Part shown: positions 8,974-17,161 of the stretch, one piece after another | Layout: the number at the start of each line of letters is the position of its first letter | Numbering within the stretch: position 1 is the first letter of the stretch | Assembly (NCBI GenBank): GCA_041288195.1 | Contig: JBGGME010000385.1 | Coordinates: 1-48,755, forward strand | Length of the DNA: 48,755 bases | Source: AWTP1-13 sp041288195 | GTDB taxonomy: Bacteria > Pseudomonadota > Alphaproteobacteria > Rhizobiales > Hyphomicrobiaceae | Reading direction: 5' to 3' | Translations under genes and position numbers: made by a program | Notes under the pieces: model-generated | The model's database searches: none | Seen by the model: the letters and a program-made list of their open reading frames with translations, nothing else | What the model was told of the DNA's origin: nothing

Positions 8974-9696
8974 TCAGCCTCTTATCATCAGTGCCAATCC
9001 GCTCGCGGCCGAGATCGCGAGGATCGAGATGCGGATCGCACCGGGGCTCATCACGCGGACGAGCCACGGCGAGGCGAGGAAGCCGACGGCCAGTCCCGGC
9101 ACCATCACCGCCGCTGCCGCGACCTCCCGCCAGCCGAGCATGCCGATGCTGGCGAGCGCAAGGAGGGAGAGCGCATTGGCAAAGACGAAGAAGGGGAGCA
9201 GTGCGCTGCGGATGCGGGCCGGGGTCTCGCGCTGGTAGAGGAGGGCAATGGGGGGACCGTGCACGCCGGCGACCGTGCCCATCACGCCCGCAACGCCGCT
9301 GGCAACGAGGATCGAGCCGACAGACAGGGGCACGCTGACGCCGGCTGCCGTGATACCCACTGCCACCAGCACCAGCCCGCCGAATATCCGCGGCAGGCTC
9401 GCCGGGTCCAGCAGCGAAAGCCCGATCGCGGCGACTGCAGTTCCCGCCAGCAGGCCACAGGCGGAGATGCCGACCTCGCGCACATTGATGTCGGCGCGCA
9501 GCCGCCAGCTCGCGACAATCGATAGGAGGAAGCCGTGCATGAGGATGGGTCCCGGCACGAACACGGGATCGATCAGAGCAAGGAGCGGCGCCGCGAACAG
9601 GTTGAAGCCCATGCCTATGGCGGCCTGCGCGGCAGCGCCGGCTGCCGTCGCAATGAGGCCCAGGACGAGACCCGCGATGCCAAGGGTATCGATCAC
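8974..9696 (-). CDS. TauE/SafE (TSUP) family inner-membrane permease
   Basis: 240 residues, almost entirely hydrophobic, with seven to eight predicted membrane segments. An internal repeat is visible: GLVLGLIATAAGAAAQAAIGMGFNLFAAPLL near the start, and GVAGVMGTVAGVHGPPIALLYQ in the second half. Glycine/proline-rich re-entrant patterns of this kind mark the TSUP family, whose members export sulfite or sulfoacetate or move other anions. The start is GTG 9696 with GAGGG about 10 bases upstream. It is the first gene of a leftward pair with the HisD-like gene and diverges from the TRAP genes across 151 bases, so co-regulation is plausible. Confidence 0.83.
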   Translation of the reverse strand: MIDTLGIAGLVLGLIATAAGAAAQAAIGMGFNLFAAPLLALIDPVFVPGPILMHGFLLSIVASWRLRADINVREVGISACGLLAGTAVAAIGLSLLDPASLPRIFGGLVLVAVGITAAGVSVPLSVGSILVASGVAGVMGTVAGVHGPPIALLYQRETPARIRSALLPFFVFANALSLLALASIGMLGWREVAAAAVMVPGLAVGFLASPWLVRVMSPGAIRISILAISAASGLALMIRG

Positions 9697-9847
9697 GGTT
9701 CAAGCCCTCGCCCGTTCCGCAAGATTGTTGTTCCCCCGGAATGGCAGCCGCAGGCTCCATCCGTTCCCGGTGCACCTTGATCCCGCCCGCGCAAAGTGGG
9801 AGGCTCACTCACCATAAGAAGACTATCGTCGATCGGAGGAAACGCAC

Positions 9848-10966
9848 ATGCCTATCGCGAGGTGGCTCGTCGCGAGCCTGGCGGCTTTGGCTCTGGTGGC
9901 AACAGTATCCGTTGCCCCCGCGGTCGCCCAGGACAAGCCGGTGAAGATTCGCATCCAGTCGGTGATCCCCAAGACTGCGGACGAGGTCCGCATGCTCGAA
10001 ATCTTCGCCGAGAACGTCAAAGCCCTCACCAACGGCTCCGTGACCTTCGAGGTGCTGCCCGCAGGCGCCGTGGTCGGCGTCAACGAGACGCTCGACGCCG
10101 TCGACAAGGGGCTGATTGAGGGCGGCTTCGCATGGACCCACTACTGGTCGGGCAAGCACCCGGCGGCCATGCTGTTCGGCTCGCCCATCGCCGGCGCCGG
10201 CGTCGGGCTCGACAACATCGCCTGGGTCTCCTGGTATCTCAACGGCGGCGGCAAGCAGCTCTACGACCAGCTGTGGGTGGAGATGAAGGTCAACGTCAAG
10301 GGCTTCATCCTGCAACCCGTGGGTCCCGAGGCGCTCGGCTGGTTCAAGACGCCCATCAACAGCATGGACGACTTCCGCAAGATGCGCTTTCGCACCCCGC
10401 CCGGCATCCCCGCCGAGAGCTACAAGGAGATGGGGGTGGCAGCAGTTGCCATGGGCGGCGGCGACATCCTGCCCGCACTCGAGAAGGGCGCGCTCGATGC
10501 CGCCGAGTGGTGCTGTCCCAAGCCCGACATGACCTTCGGCTTCCACAAGGTGCTCAAGCACTACTACATGCAGGGCCTGCACCAGGTTGTGGTCAACGCC
10601 GACATGTACCTCAACAAGAAGGTGTGGGACGGCCTCTCGCCCCACCAGAAGAAAGCCATCGAGGTGTCGGCTGACGCCTCGCTCATGCAGACCATCGCCT
10701 ACCGCATCGCCGAGAACGGCAAGGCCTTGAAGGAGCTCACCGAGAAGCACGGCGTGATCCTGCACGACACGCCGAAGGACTACTTCGTCGAGTACCAGAA
10801 AGCGACCAACAAGGTGATGGACAAGTACAAGGCGGAGAACGCCTTCTTCAAGAAGGTGTGGGACTCCATGAAGGAGTTTGCGGACCTGTCCGTCCCGTTC
10901 TGGGCTCAGGCGCAGCGCACCAACGCCAACCTCGCCGAGGAGTACGTCAAGTCGCAGAAGAAGTAG
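9848..10966 (+). CDS. TRAP transporter periplasmic substrate-binding protein (DctP family)
   Basis: 372 residues with a signal peptide (MPIARW, hydrophobic to about 25, cleavage near AVAQDK). The DctP fold is shown by FAENVKALTNGSVTFEVLPAG, GFAWTHYWSGKHPA, the DDFRKMRFRTPPGIPAESYKEMG segment with the conserved Arg that salt-bridges carboxylate ligands, and GGGDILPALEKGALDAAEW. It binds a small organic acid in the periplasm and delivers it to the DctQM permease. The AAEWCCPKPDMTFGFHKV region sits in the ligand-pocket half and is close to the TakP-type alpha-keto-acid/mannitol-chloroaromatic subgroup; the actual ligand is unknown. GGAGGAA 8 bases before the ATG supports the start. Confidence 0.92.
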   Translation: MPIARWLVASLAALALVATVSVAPAVAQDKPVKIRIQSVIPKTADEVRMLEIFAENVKALTNGSVTFEVLPAGAVVGVNETLDAVDKGLIEGGFAWTHYWSGKHPAAMLFGSPIAGAGVGLDNIAWVSWYLNGGGKQLYDQLWVEMKVNVKGFILQPVGPEALGWFKTPINSMDDFRKMRFRTPPGIPAESYKEMGVAAVAMGGGDILPALEKGALDAAEWCCPKPDMTFGFHKVLKHYYMQGLHQVVVNADMYLNKKVWDGLSPHQKKAIEVSADASLMQTIAYRIAENGKALKELTEKHGVILHDTPKDYFVEYQKATNKVMDKYKAENAFFKKVWDSMKEFADLSVPFWAQAQRTNANLAEEYVKSQKK

Positions 10967-11075
10967 GCACGCCGCCACAGCGTGCTTGGGGGTGGAGCGG
11001 GCTAGGGTCCCGCTCCATTTCGCGAGGGAGTTCGGCCTTGCCTGCCACGAAGATCTCATCCCCAGAGCCTGGCTC

Positions 11076-11678
11076 ATGACCGGTGCTCCGGAACTCCTCG
11101 ACCCGGCGCTTGCCGAGCGCAGGACAGGTTCGCCCGGGCAGCTGCCGGCGGACATGGCGCCGTGGATGGCGCACACCATCACCGCTATCGATACGCTGAG
11201 CCTCTGGACCGGCAAGATCGTGTGCTGGCTGATCCTGCCGCTGATGTTCTCCATGGTCTACGAGATCATCGCGCGCTACTACTTCGTCGCTCCCACCATC
11301 TGGGCCTACGACACGAGCCGCATGGCCTACGGCGCCCATTTCATGCTGGGAGCCGCCTATGCGCTTTCCAAGGGCGTGCACATCCGCTCGGATTTCCTCT
11401 ACCGCGACTGGTCGGTGAAGCGTCAGGCGCGCACGGACCTCTTCCTCTACGTTCTCTTCTACTTCCCCTCGATGCTGATCTTCCTGTGGGTCTCCAGCGA
11501 CTACGCCTGGACGGCCGTGATCCGCTGGGAGCGCGGCATGGACACGGCCTGGATGCCGTATCTCGGGCCGATCCGCTCGTGCATCCCGGTCGGCGTCGGC
11601 TTCCTCGTCATCCAGGGCGTCTCCGAGCTTCTGAAGTGCGTCTACGCGGCGCGCACCGGCAGGTGGCCGCAGCAATGA
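11076..11678 (+). CDS. TRAP transporter small permease subunit (DctQ family)
   Basis: 200 residues from ATG 11076, with four membrane segments at about residues 43-62, 88-106, 123-145 and 165-185. The loop YALSKGVHIRSDFLYRDWS is the conserved DctQ motif between the second and third helices, and IWAYDTSRMAYGAHFMLGAAYAL precedes it. The subunit pairs with DctM in the inner membrane for sodium-driven uptake. An alternative start at ATG 11154 would give a shorter N-terminus; no strong ribosome site decides it. The stop overlaps the start of the dctM-like gene as ATGA, implying translational coupling. Confidence 0.88.
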   Translation: MTGAPELLDPALAERRTGSPGQLPADMAPWMAHTITAIDTLSLWTGKIVCWLILPLMFSMVYEIIARYYFVAPTIWAYDTSRMAYGAHFMLGAAYALSKGVHIRSDFLYRDWSVKRQARTDLFLYVLFYFPSMLIFLWVSSDYAWTAVIRWERGMDTAWMPYLGPIRSCIPVGVGFLVIQGVSELLKCVYAARTGRWPQQ

Positions 11679-12994
11679 GCAACGAGATCATCGGCCTGGT
11701 GATGATCGTGGCCATGATCGCGGCCATCTTCGTCGGCTTTCCCATCTCCTTCACGCTGATCTTTCTCGGCCTCGTGTTCGGCTACTGGGGCTTCGGCGAG
11801 CTCGTCTTCTACCTGCTCACCCTCAAGTTCAACGAGACCATGAGCGAGCAGACGCTCGCCGCCGTGCCGCTGTTCGTGTTCATGGGCATCATGATGTAGC
11901 AGGCCCAGCTGATGGACCGCCTGTTCGACTCGGTCCAGAAGCTGCTCGCCCGCGTGCGCGGCTCGCTCTATCTCGCCGTCATGTTCGTGGCGACCATCTT
12001 CGCTGCCGCCACCGGCATCGTCGGTGCTTCGGTGACCATCCTCGGCATCATGGCCGGCAAGCCGATGATCCGCTCGGGCTACGATGCAAAGCTCTCGTCC
12101 GGGTTGATCGCGGCCGGTGGAACGCTCGGCATCCTGATCCCACCAAGCGTCATGCTGGTGGTGATGGGTCCCACCATCGAGGTGCCGGTGCCGCAGCTGT
12201 TCGTCGCTGCCATGCTGCCGGGGCTGATGCTGGCGACGATCTTCACGCTCTATGCCATGGTGCGTTGCTGGATCGATCCTTCGCTCGGACCGCCGCTGGC
12301 GGTGGAGTTCCGTGCCACCAGCAAGGCCGAGGTGTGGCGCGATTTCTTCGCCGGCCTGGTGCCGCCTTCGGCGCTGGTGCTGGCGGCGCTGGGGAGCATC
12401 TTTTTCGGCCTGGCGACGCCGACCGAGGGAGCGGGCTGCGGCGCCTTCGGGTCGCTGGTGCTGACGCTCGCCTACCGCAAGTTGACGCTCGCCAAGCTCA
12501 GGGAGGCGATGCTCAAGACGCTCGAGATCTCGGTCCTGATCCTGTTTTTGGTGGCGGCATCCAATTTCTTCGGCGCCGTGTTCGCCAAGCTCGGTACGCC
12601 CACCATGCTGACCGAGTACCTGCTCGTCCTCGACCTGCCGCGCTACGTCATTCTCGGCATCATCATGCTTCTGATCTTCGTGCTGGGCTGGCCGCTCGAG
12701 TGGGTTCCGATCGTTCTGATCGTGGTGCCCTTCCTGCTCCCACTGGTAGCGAAGCTCGGCTTCGACATGACCTGGTTCGGGATTCTCGTCGCCGTCAACC
12801 TGCAGACGGCGTGGCTTTCGCCGCCTGTCGCGCTCGCCGCCTACTTCCTCAAGGGTGTGGTGCCGCAGTGGGAGCTCAGCGACATCTACAAGGGCATGAT
12901 GCAGTTCATGGTCCTGCAGGTGATCGGGCTGATTCTCATCATCGTCTTCCCGCAGATCGCCCTGTGGCTGCCGGGCGTCATGTACGGCAAATAG
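11675..12994 (+). pseudogene. TRAP transporter large permease (DctM family) interrupted by an in-frame amber codon
   Basis: Translation from ATG 11675 gives 74 residues ending VPLFVFMGIMM, then TAG at 11897-11899, after which the same frame continues without a shift for 365 codons to 12994 (from QAQLMDRLFDSVQK). Joined, it is about 439 residues, the normal DctM length, with the GASVTILGIMAG and GILIPPSVMLVVMGP permease signatures and many membrane helices. The codon position normally holds an acidic residue in an FMGxxxExA context, so a single GAG-to-TAG change explains it. ATG 11912 could restart translation, but it has only a weak upstream GCAGG and would lack the first helices. The transporter may be dead, or the stop may be a sequencing error. 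Confidence 0.85.
11897..11899 (+). other. In-frame amber codon inside the DctM-like gene
   Basis: TAG in the frame set by ATG 11675; the coding frame is otherwise continuous on both sides with no insertion or deletion. Confidence 0.9.
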
Positions 12995-12998
12995 GCGG

Positions 12999-13229
12999 TC
13001 AGTTGTGGCTGCGGAATCTGCGGTGCCACCGCGCGCGGGGCAGCGCCGAGACCGCGGTTGTCCTTCGAGCAAAGGCGTGGGGCGCATATCGCATGCGTGC
13101 CCGGGTGATGCTTTTGCAGTTGGCGCCCTGGCACGCAATGCGGGGACGCTCGCTGATCCCATACGGTTCATCGGGCGGCATTGGTACCGGGACCAGGCCG
13201 AATACCGCTGTTTCGATCGAAATCTTCAT
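12999..13229 (-). CDS. Possible small protein, no recognised family
   Basis: 76 codons from ATG 13229. The argument for it is an AAGGAGGG ribosome-binding sequence (13238-13245) 8 bases upstream and a fit into the space before the convergent TRAP gene end. Against it, the C-terminal half is Arg-rich with no recognisable pattern and there is no signal peptide. It lies downstream of the small secreted peptide gene on the same strand. Confidence 0.3.
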   Translation of the reverse strand: MKISIETAVFGLVPVPMPPDEPYGISERPRIACQGANCKSITRARMRYAPHAFARRTTAVSALPRARWHRRFRSHN

Positions 13230-13270
13230 GGTCGTCGCCCTCCTTGTTTCGATCAGGCGCTGCAAGCGTC

Positions 13271-13300
13271 GGGCAGCGACCGCGTTCGCCGTCGCTGCCC
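13271..13300 (-). terminator. Hairpin downstream of the small secreted peptide gene
   Basis: A perfect 10-bp stem (GGGCAGCGAC / GTCGCTGCCC) with a 10-base loop begins 10 bases after the stop of the 38-residue peptide. There is no T-run on the leftward strand, so it may act as a 3' stabiliser or pause site and not an intrinsic terminator. Confidence 0.4.
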
Positions 13301-13310
13301 GCGCCTAGGC

Positions 13311-13427
13311 TCAGAAGCTCTCGCGATCGATCTGATCGAAGAACTTGCGCGCGTCGAGGGCCGATGCCGGCGCGGCAACTCCAATGAGCACCGAGAGAGC
13401 GATCAAAGCAGAAGCGAGGGTCTTCAT
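13311..13427 (-). CDS. Very small secreted peptide (38 residues)
   Basis: Begins at ATG 13427 directly after a strong AAGGAGGAG ribosome site. The product is a clean signal peptide (MKTLASALIALSVLIGV, then AAPASALDA as cleavage site) and a mature part of only about 14 residues, ARKFFDQIDRESF. I recall similar MKTL..ALIALSVL..ASAFDA..F..Q short peptides in other Rhizobiales. No function is known to me. A hairpin follows the stop. Codon choice and the ribosome site make it a real gene even though it is tiny. Confidence 0.65.
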   Translation of the reverse strand: MKTLASALIALSVLIGVAAPASALDARKFFDQIDRESF

Positions 13428-13694
13428 GACAGCTCCTCCTTTTCTTGCGGGCGATGTGCTCGACACGATGTCGATCAGGCATCGCTGTGCTTTGGAATGG
13501 TCGCTGTTACTCTCTTTCGCTGTGCCTTGCGACACATGGCAGGCGCGATCCGGCGCCTTTCGGTATTGACCACGCGTGATGTCAGGGAAAGTGCGGAGCG
13601 TATATGTGCCGAGACGGCATAGCCAAGCCGTCGGCGGCTGTGTGCGTCGCCCGCTGTCAGGCTTTGAATGCTGCGCGCGCCGAGCGCCTCGAGC
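13428..13694. other. Intergenic region upstream of the small peptide gene
   Basis: 267 bases with lower GC than its surroundings, between the divergently placed small peptide start and the end of the metallo-hydrolase gene. It should hold the peptide promoter, but I cannot pick out a convincing -35/-10 pair. Confidence 0.3.
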
Positions 13695-14564
13695 CTAGCG
13701 CACGAAATTGTAGCGGAAACGCTCGCCATTGGCGGCAATCCGGCCGACGGTCGGACTGGGGAAGTGGATCGGCAGCACGAGCGTTGCCGTATCGGCGACC
13801 GTGCCAAGGAAGCTGCGGCGCGATTTGGCGGCTAGCTCCTTGTCGGTGTCGAAGATGGTCGACCAGGCCGGCTCCCAACATTGCAGTGCGTGGTGCATCA
13901 TGTCGCCCGTCACCACGGCGTGCTGGCCCTTCGAGCGGATGTCGACGCAGCAGTGATGCGGCGAGTGGCCGGGCGTGGGGGTGAGCGAGAAGGTGTCGTC
14001 GAGCTGGTAGGTGTCGTCGACCAGCAGCGCCTGGCCCGCTTCCACGATCGGGCGGCAATTGTAGGTCCACACGTTGCCCGGCGGGTTCGCACCCTTCTTG
14101 GTCATCTCCTCCCAGAAGGCGTATTCGCCCTTGTGGAAGATGTACTTCGCCTTCGGGAAGGTCGGCACCCAGCGTCCGTTGCGCAGCACCGTGTTCCAGC
14201 CGGTGTGGTCGATGTGCAGGTGCGTGCAGAACACGTGCGTGATGTCCTCGAACCCGAAACCGGTTGCTGCCAAGCCGTCGAGCCACGGCTTCTTGGGAAA
14301 ATCCATCGGCGGCGGATGGCCCTTGTCCTCGCCGGTGCAGGTATCGATCAGGACCGTGTGCTTGGGCGTGCGCACCACGAAGGTCTGATAGGTGATGACC
14401 ATCTTGCCCGAGGCAGGGTCGAACACCACTGGGTCCATCTCCGCGAGATAGCGCTTGCCGGCAGCGGCGTCATAGGATGGGAACATGTCCTCCGGCTTCC
14501 GCCAGGGCCCGTCGCGCTCGATGATGCTGGTGATGGTGACGTCGCCGATTTTGAGCGTCTGCAT
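13695..14564 (-). CDS. Metallo-beta-lactamase fold hydrolase
   Basis: 289 residues. The dinuclear zinc motif HLHIDH is at 115-120 (H115, H117, D119, H120). Further metal ligands fit the His in PGHSPHHC and the Asp in VTGDMMHH, and a final His lies in PIHFPS. N-terminal DVTITSIIERDGPWRKPEDMFP and TFVVRTPKHTVLIDT are typical of the lactonase/quorum-quenching-like and alkylsulfatase-distant MBL hydrolases. The substrate is unknown; lactone or ester hydrolysis is likely. The frame extends far upstream but the real start is ATG 14564, where MQTLKIGDVTITSI begins the conserved fold. The SDR and alpha/beta hydrolase genes start 222 bases away, divergently. Confidence 0.87.
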   Translation of the reverse strand: MQTLKIGDVTITSIIERDGPWRKPEDMFPSYDAAAGKRYLAEMDPVVFDPASGKMVITYQTFVVRTPKHTVLIDTCTGEDKGHPPPMDFPKKPWLDGLAATGFGFEDITHVFCTHLHIDHTGWNTVLRNGRWVPTFPKAKYIFHKGEYAFWEEMTKKGANPPGNVWTYNCRPIVEAGQALLVDDTYQLDDTFSLTPTPGHSPHHCCVDIRSKGQHAVVTGDMMHHALQCWEPAWSTIFDTDKELAAKSRRSFLGTVADTATLVLPIHFPSPTVGRIAANGERFRYNFVR

Positions 14565-14786
14565 CGGTTGCCTGCCTGCCTCGTGCCGTTTCCCTGTGCC
14601 GACACTAGCGCCAACAGCGGCGGTTTGGGAGCGCGGGCGCGCATAGCAGGAGCGCTGGCCGAGGCCGACCGGGCTGCGACAGCGGCCTAGCGTCGGTCCC
14701 GTCCGCCAATTAGCATCGGTGCTCGACCACCGGGCGCGTTCAGGCCCCGGGACAATGAGCCGGGCAACACGGCAAGGGGGGAGGCC

Positions 14787-15551
14787 ATGCGTTTCAAGGG
14801 CAAGGTAGCGCTCATCACAGCCGCGGCGAGCGGCATCGGCCGCGCCACCGCCAACATCATCGGCAGCGAGGGCGGGCGCATCGCCGCCGTCGATACCGAT
14901 CGGGCCCGGCTGGATCAGACCGTCGCCGAGATCGAGGCAGCCGGCGGCGAGGCCCATGCCTACAACGTCGATGCGCTCGACGAGCGCCGGGCGGACAGCA
15001 CGGTCACCGACGCCGCCAAGCGCTTCGGCAGGATCGACATTCTCGTCAATGCCGTGGGCGGCAGCACCATCATCGCCAACCCCGCCGCCACCACCGATAC
15101 TCTGACGCTGGCGGAATGGCAGTCGCTGATCCACTTCAACTTGACGGGCACATTCCTCTTCACGCATGCCGTCATTCCCGTCATGAAGCAGCAGCGCAGC
15201 GGCAAGATCGTCAACCTCGCCTCCATCGCGGGCCGCGGAAAGAGCAGCGCCAGCTCGTCCGCCTATGCGACGGCGAAGGGTGGGATCATCGCGCTGACCA
15301 CCAAGCTCGCCAACGAGCTCGGCCCCTACGGCATCAACGTCAATGCCATTGCGCCTGCCACCACCCTGACCGAGCGCATCCGCCCCCGCTGGGAGCAGCG
15401 CCCGCCCGAGGCGCGGCAAGCCGACATCGACAGGACCCCGCTGCGGCGCATGGGCGAGGCCGTGGACCAGGCCAACGTGATCTGCTTCCTGGCATCCACA
15501 CACGCCGATTTCGTCACCGGCCTCACCATCGACGTGACGGGCGGGCTCTGA
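14787..15551 (+). CDS. Short-chain dehydrogenase/reductase (classical SDR)
   Basis: 254 residues, the classical SDR length. The cofactor motif TAAASGIGRA spans 11-20, with Asp36 (AAVDT) after beta-2 suggesting NAD(H) preference. The catalytic set is N118 (HFNLT), S146, Y160 and K164 (SAYATAK). The C-terminus ASTHADFVTGLTIDVTGGL is the usual quinone/keto reductase ending. It reduces or oxidises a hydroxy/keto substrate in the cytoplasm. A GGGGGGAGG ribosome site precedes ATG 14787. An alpha/beta hydrolase gene follows 30 bases later on the same strand, so the two probably act in one pathway. Confidence 0.9.
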   Translation: MRFKGKVALITAAASGIGRATANIIGSEGGRIAAVDTDRARLDQTVAEIEAAGGEAHAYNVDALDERRADSTVTDAAKRFGRIDILVNAVGGSTIIANPAATTDTLTLAEWQSLIHFNLTGTFLFTHAVIPVMKQQRSGKIVNLASIAGRGKSSASSSAYATAKGGIIALTTKLANELGPYGINVNAIAPATTLTERIRPRWEQRPPEARQADIDRTPLRRMGEAVDQANVICFLASTHADFVTGLTIDVTGGL

Positions 15552-15581
15552 GAGCGCGCGGCAGCAACAAAGGGGAGAGGA

Positions 15582-16274
15582 ATGACCGACTTCGTGCTCA
15601 TTCACGGCGCCTACCAGGGCGGCTGGATCTGGAAGTTCGTGTCCGAGCGCCTGCGCGCCAAGGGCCACAACGTTCTGGCGCCAACGCTCGACGGCTGCGG
15701 GGAGCGCGCATCTCAGATTCGCGCGGGCATCACCACCGAGACGCACGGGGAGGAGATTGCCAAGCTCCTCTACTTCCACGACCTGAAGGACGCAGTGCTG
15801 GTGGGTACGTCGAGCGGCGGCATGGCGATGGCGTGCGCCGCCGAGCAGGCCCGCGAGCGGATCGCCCGCCTCGTCTTCGCCGATGCTTTGGCGCTCCTAG
15901 ACGGCGAGAAGATCCTCGACATCGTCAAGCGTCCGACCACTGCGGTCGACACGCCCGTGGCGCGCGGACCGAACCGCGCGGATGCCGTAGGGCGCCTGTT
16001 CGCCAGCCTCGATCCGTCCCTGCGCGAGTGGGCGGCTGACCGCATCACGCTGCATCCAGCCGCCGTCTACAACCAGCCCGTGAAGCTCGAGAGGTTCTGG
16101 GACCTGCCGTGGAAGGCCTCGGTGCTCTACTGCAGCCAGGCCCCCAATCCCGGCGAGGCCCACATCCGCCGCGCCGCCGACAAGCTCAAAGCCAAGTGGC
16201 ATGTGATTGACACGGGTCACTACCCCATGCTGAGCACGCCCGACGAGCTGACCCGAGTCATCCTCGACGAGTGA
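15582..16274 (+). CDS. Alpha/beta hydrolase
   Basis: 230 residues with LIHGAYQGGWIW (oxyanion HG near residue 8), nucleophile S77 in GTSSGG, and a catalytic His213 in DTGHYPML close to the C-terminus. The pattern resembles the salicylate-esterase/hydroxynitrile-lyase-like group (HGAxxGxWxW), which are esterases or C-C/C-CN hydrolases. The substrate is unknown. A GGGGAGAGGA site precedes ATG 15582. It is 30 bases downstream of the SDR gene, in an apparent two-gene operon, and convergent with the BKACE gene. Confidence 0.86.
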   Translation: MTDFVLIHGAYQGGWIWKFVSERLRAKGHNVLAPTLDGCGERASQIRAGITTETHGEEIAKLLYFHDLKDAVLVGTSSGGMAMACAAEQARERIARLVFADALALLDGEKILDIVKRPTTAVDTPVARGPNRADAVGRLFASLDPSLREWAADRITLHPAAVYNQPVKLERFWDLPWKASVLYCSQAPNPGEAHIRRAADKLKAKWHVIDTGHYPMLSTPDELTRVILDE

Positions 16275-16294
16275 GACGCGAAGGTTCCGGCCGA

Positions 16295-17128
16295 TCAGCC
16301 TGCCGCCCGCAGTCCGAGGATTGCCCGCGCCTCGGCCGGCGTGGCGGGGCGGCGGCCATGGGCGCCGGCCGCCTCCACGGCGAGCTTGACCAACTCCGCA
16401 TTGCTGGCGGCGAGACGGTCCTTGCCGACCTTGAGGTTGTCCTCCATGCCGGTGCGGGTGTGGCCGCCGAGCTCCGCGCACCACTTGTTGACCTCGACTT
16501 GCATCCGGCCCGTGCCCATTGCCGACCAGGTCGCGGACGGTGCGATCTCCTTCAGCTCGCCGACGAGGAACTCGAGCAGCTTGCGCCGAACCGGCATGGC
16601 GTTCACCACGCCCATCACGAACTGCACGTGCAGCGGCTCCTTGATGAGTCCACGCTTGGCGAGGTTGACGGCGTTGTAGAGCATGGCCACGTCGAACACC
16701 TCGATCTCCGGTTTGATGGCATGCTCGATCATGGTGCGCGCCAGCCCCTCGACGAAATCGGGCGGGTTCTCGTACACCGCGGTCGGGAAATTGCACGAGC
16801 CGGTGGCGAGCGAGGCCATGTCGGGATTGTGGACGAGGCTGGCGCCGCGCTCCTCCTGCCTGCGCCCGCGGCCACCGGTCGAGAACTGGATGATCATGCC
16901 GGGGCAATGCTTCGCCACGCCCTCCTGCACGCGCGCGAACAGCGCCGGGTCCGAGGATGAGCTCTCGTCCTTGTTGCGCACGTGGATGTGGACCAGCGCC
17001 GAGCCCGCCTCGTAGGCCTCGTGGGTAGATTCGATCTGCTCCTCGGGGCTGATCGGCACCGCCGGGTTGTCCTTCTTGCGCGGCACAGCGCCGGTGATGG
17101 CCGTGGTGATGACGATGGGGGTGGACAT
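16295..17128 (-). CDS. Beta-keto acid cleavage enzyme (BKACE/Kce, DUF849)
   Basis: 277 residues. Family enzymes react a beta-keto acid with acetyl-CoA to give acetoacetate and a new CoA ester, using a zinc ion. Zinc ligands fit His48 and His50 in LVHIHVRN and the Glu of RTGMEDNL near residue 230. Other family landmarks are VITTAITGAVP at the N-terminus, MIIQFSTGGRG, ATGSCNFP and EIEVFDVAML. The exact substrate among the many BKACE subgroups cannot be told. The gene follows the carboxyltransferase gene on the same strand with a 33-base gap, so the two are likely co-transcribed. AGGAG lies about 10 bases before ATG 17128. Confidence 0.9.
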   Translation of the reverse strand: MSTPIVITTAITGAVPRKKDNPAVPISPEEQIESTHEAYEAGSALVHIHVRNKDESSSSDPALFARVQEGVAKHCPGMIIQFSTGGRGRRQEERGASLVHNPDMASLATGSCNFPTAVYENPPDFVEGLARTMIEHAIKPEIEVFDVAMLYNAVNLAKRGLIKEPLHVQFVMGVVNAMPVRRKLLEFLVGELKEIAPSATWSAMGTGRMQVEVNKWCAELGGHTRTGMEDNLKVGKDRLAASNAELVKLAVEAAGAHGRRPATPAEARAILGLRAAG

Positions 17129-17161
17129 GCGCGGGTTGCTCCTTGGGCGTTCGTGGCTGGC

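Larger units (their letters stand above)
12995..13310. other. Intergenic stretch between the TRAP genes and a small peptide gene
   Basis: Apart from one weakly supported leftward small reading frame (12999-13229) and a 10-bp-stem hairpin (13271-13300), I see no gene, RNA or repeat here. Several open frames on both strands look like GC-bias artefacts. Confidence 0.4.

Noticed and set aside
11642..13171. 509-codon leftward open frame opposite the DctM-like gene
   Set aside because: His/Glu/Gln/Arg-rich antisense translation without motifs; it does not explain the amber codon.
15329..15360. Possible frameshift near the end of the SDR gene
   Set aside because: The frame reads through to the standard SDR C-terminus at normal length, so no shift is present.
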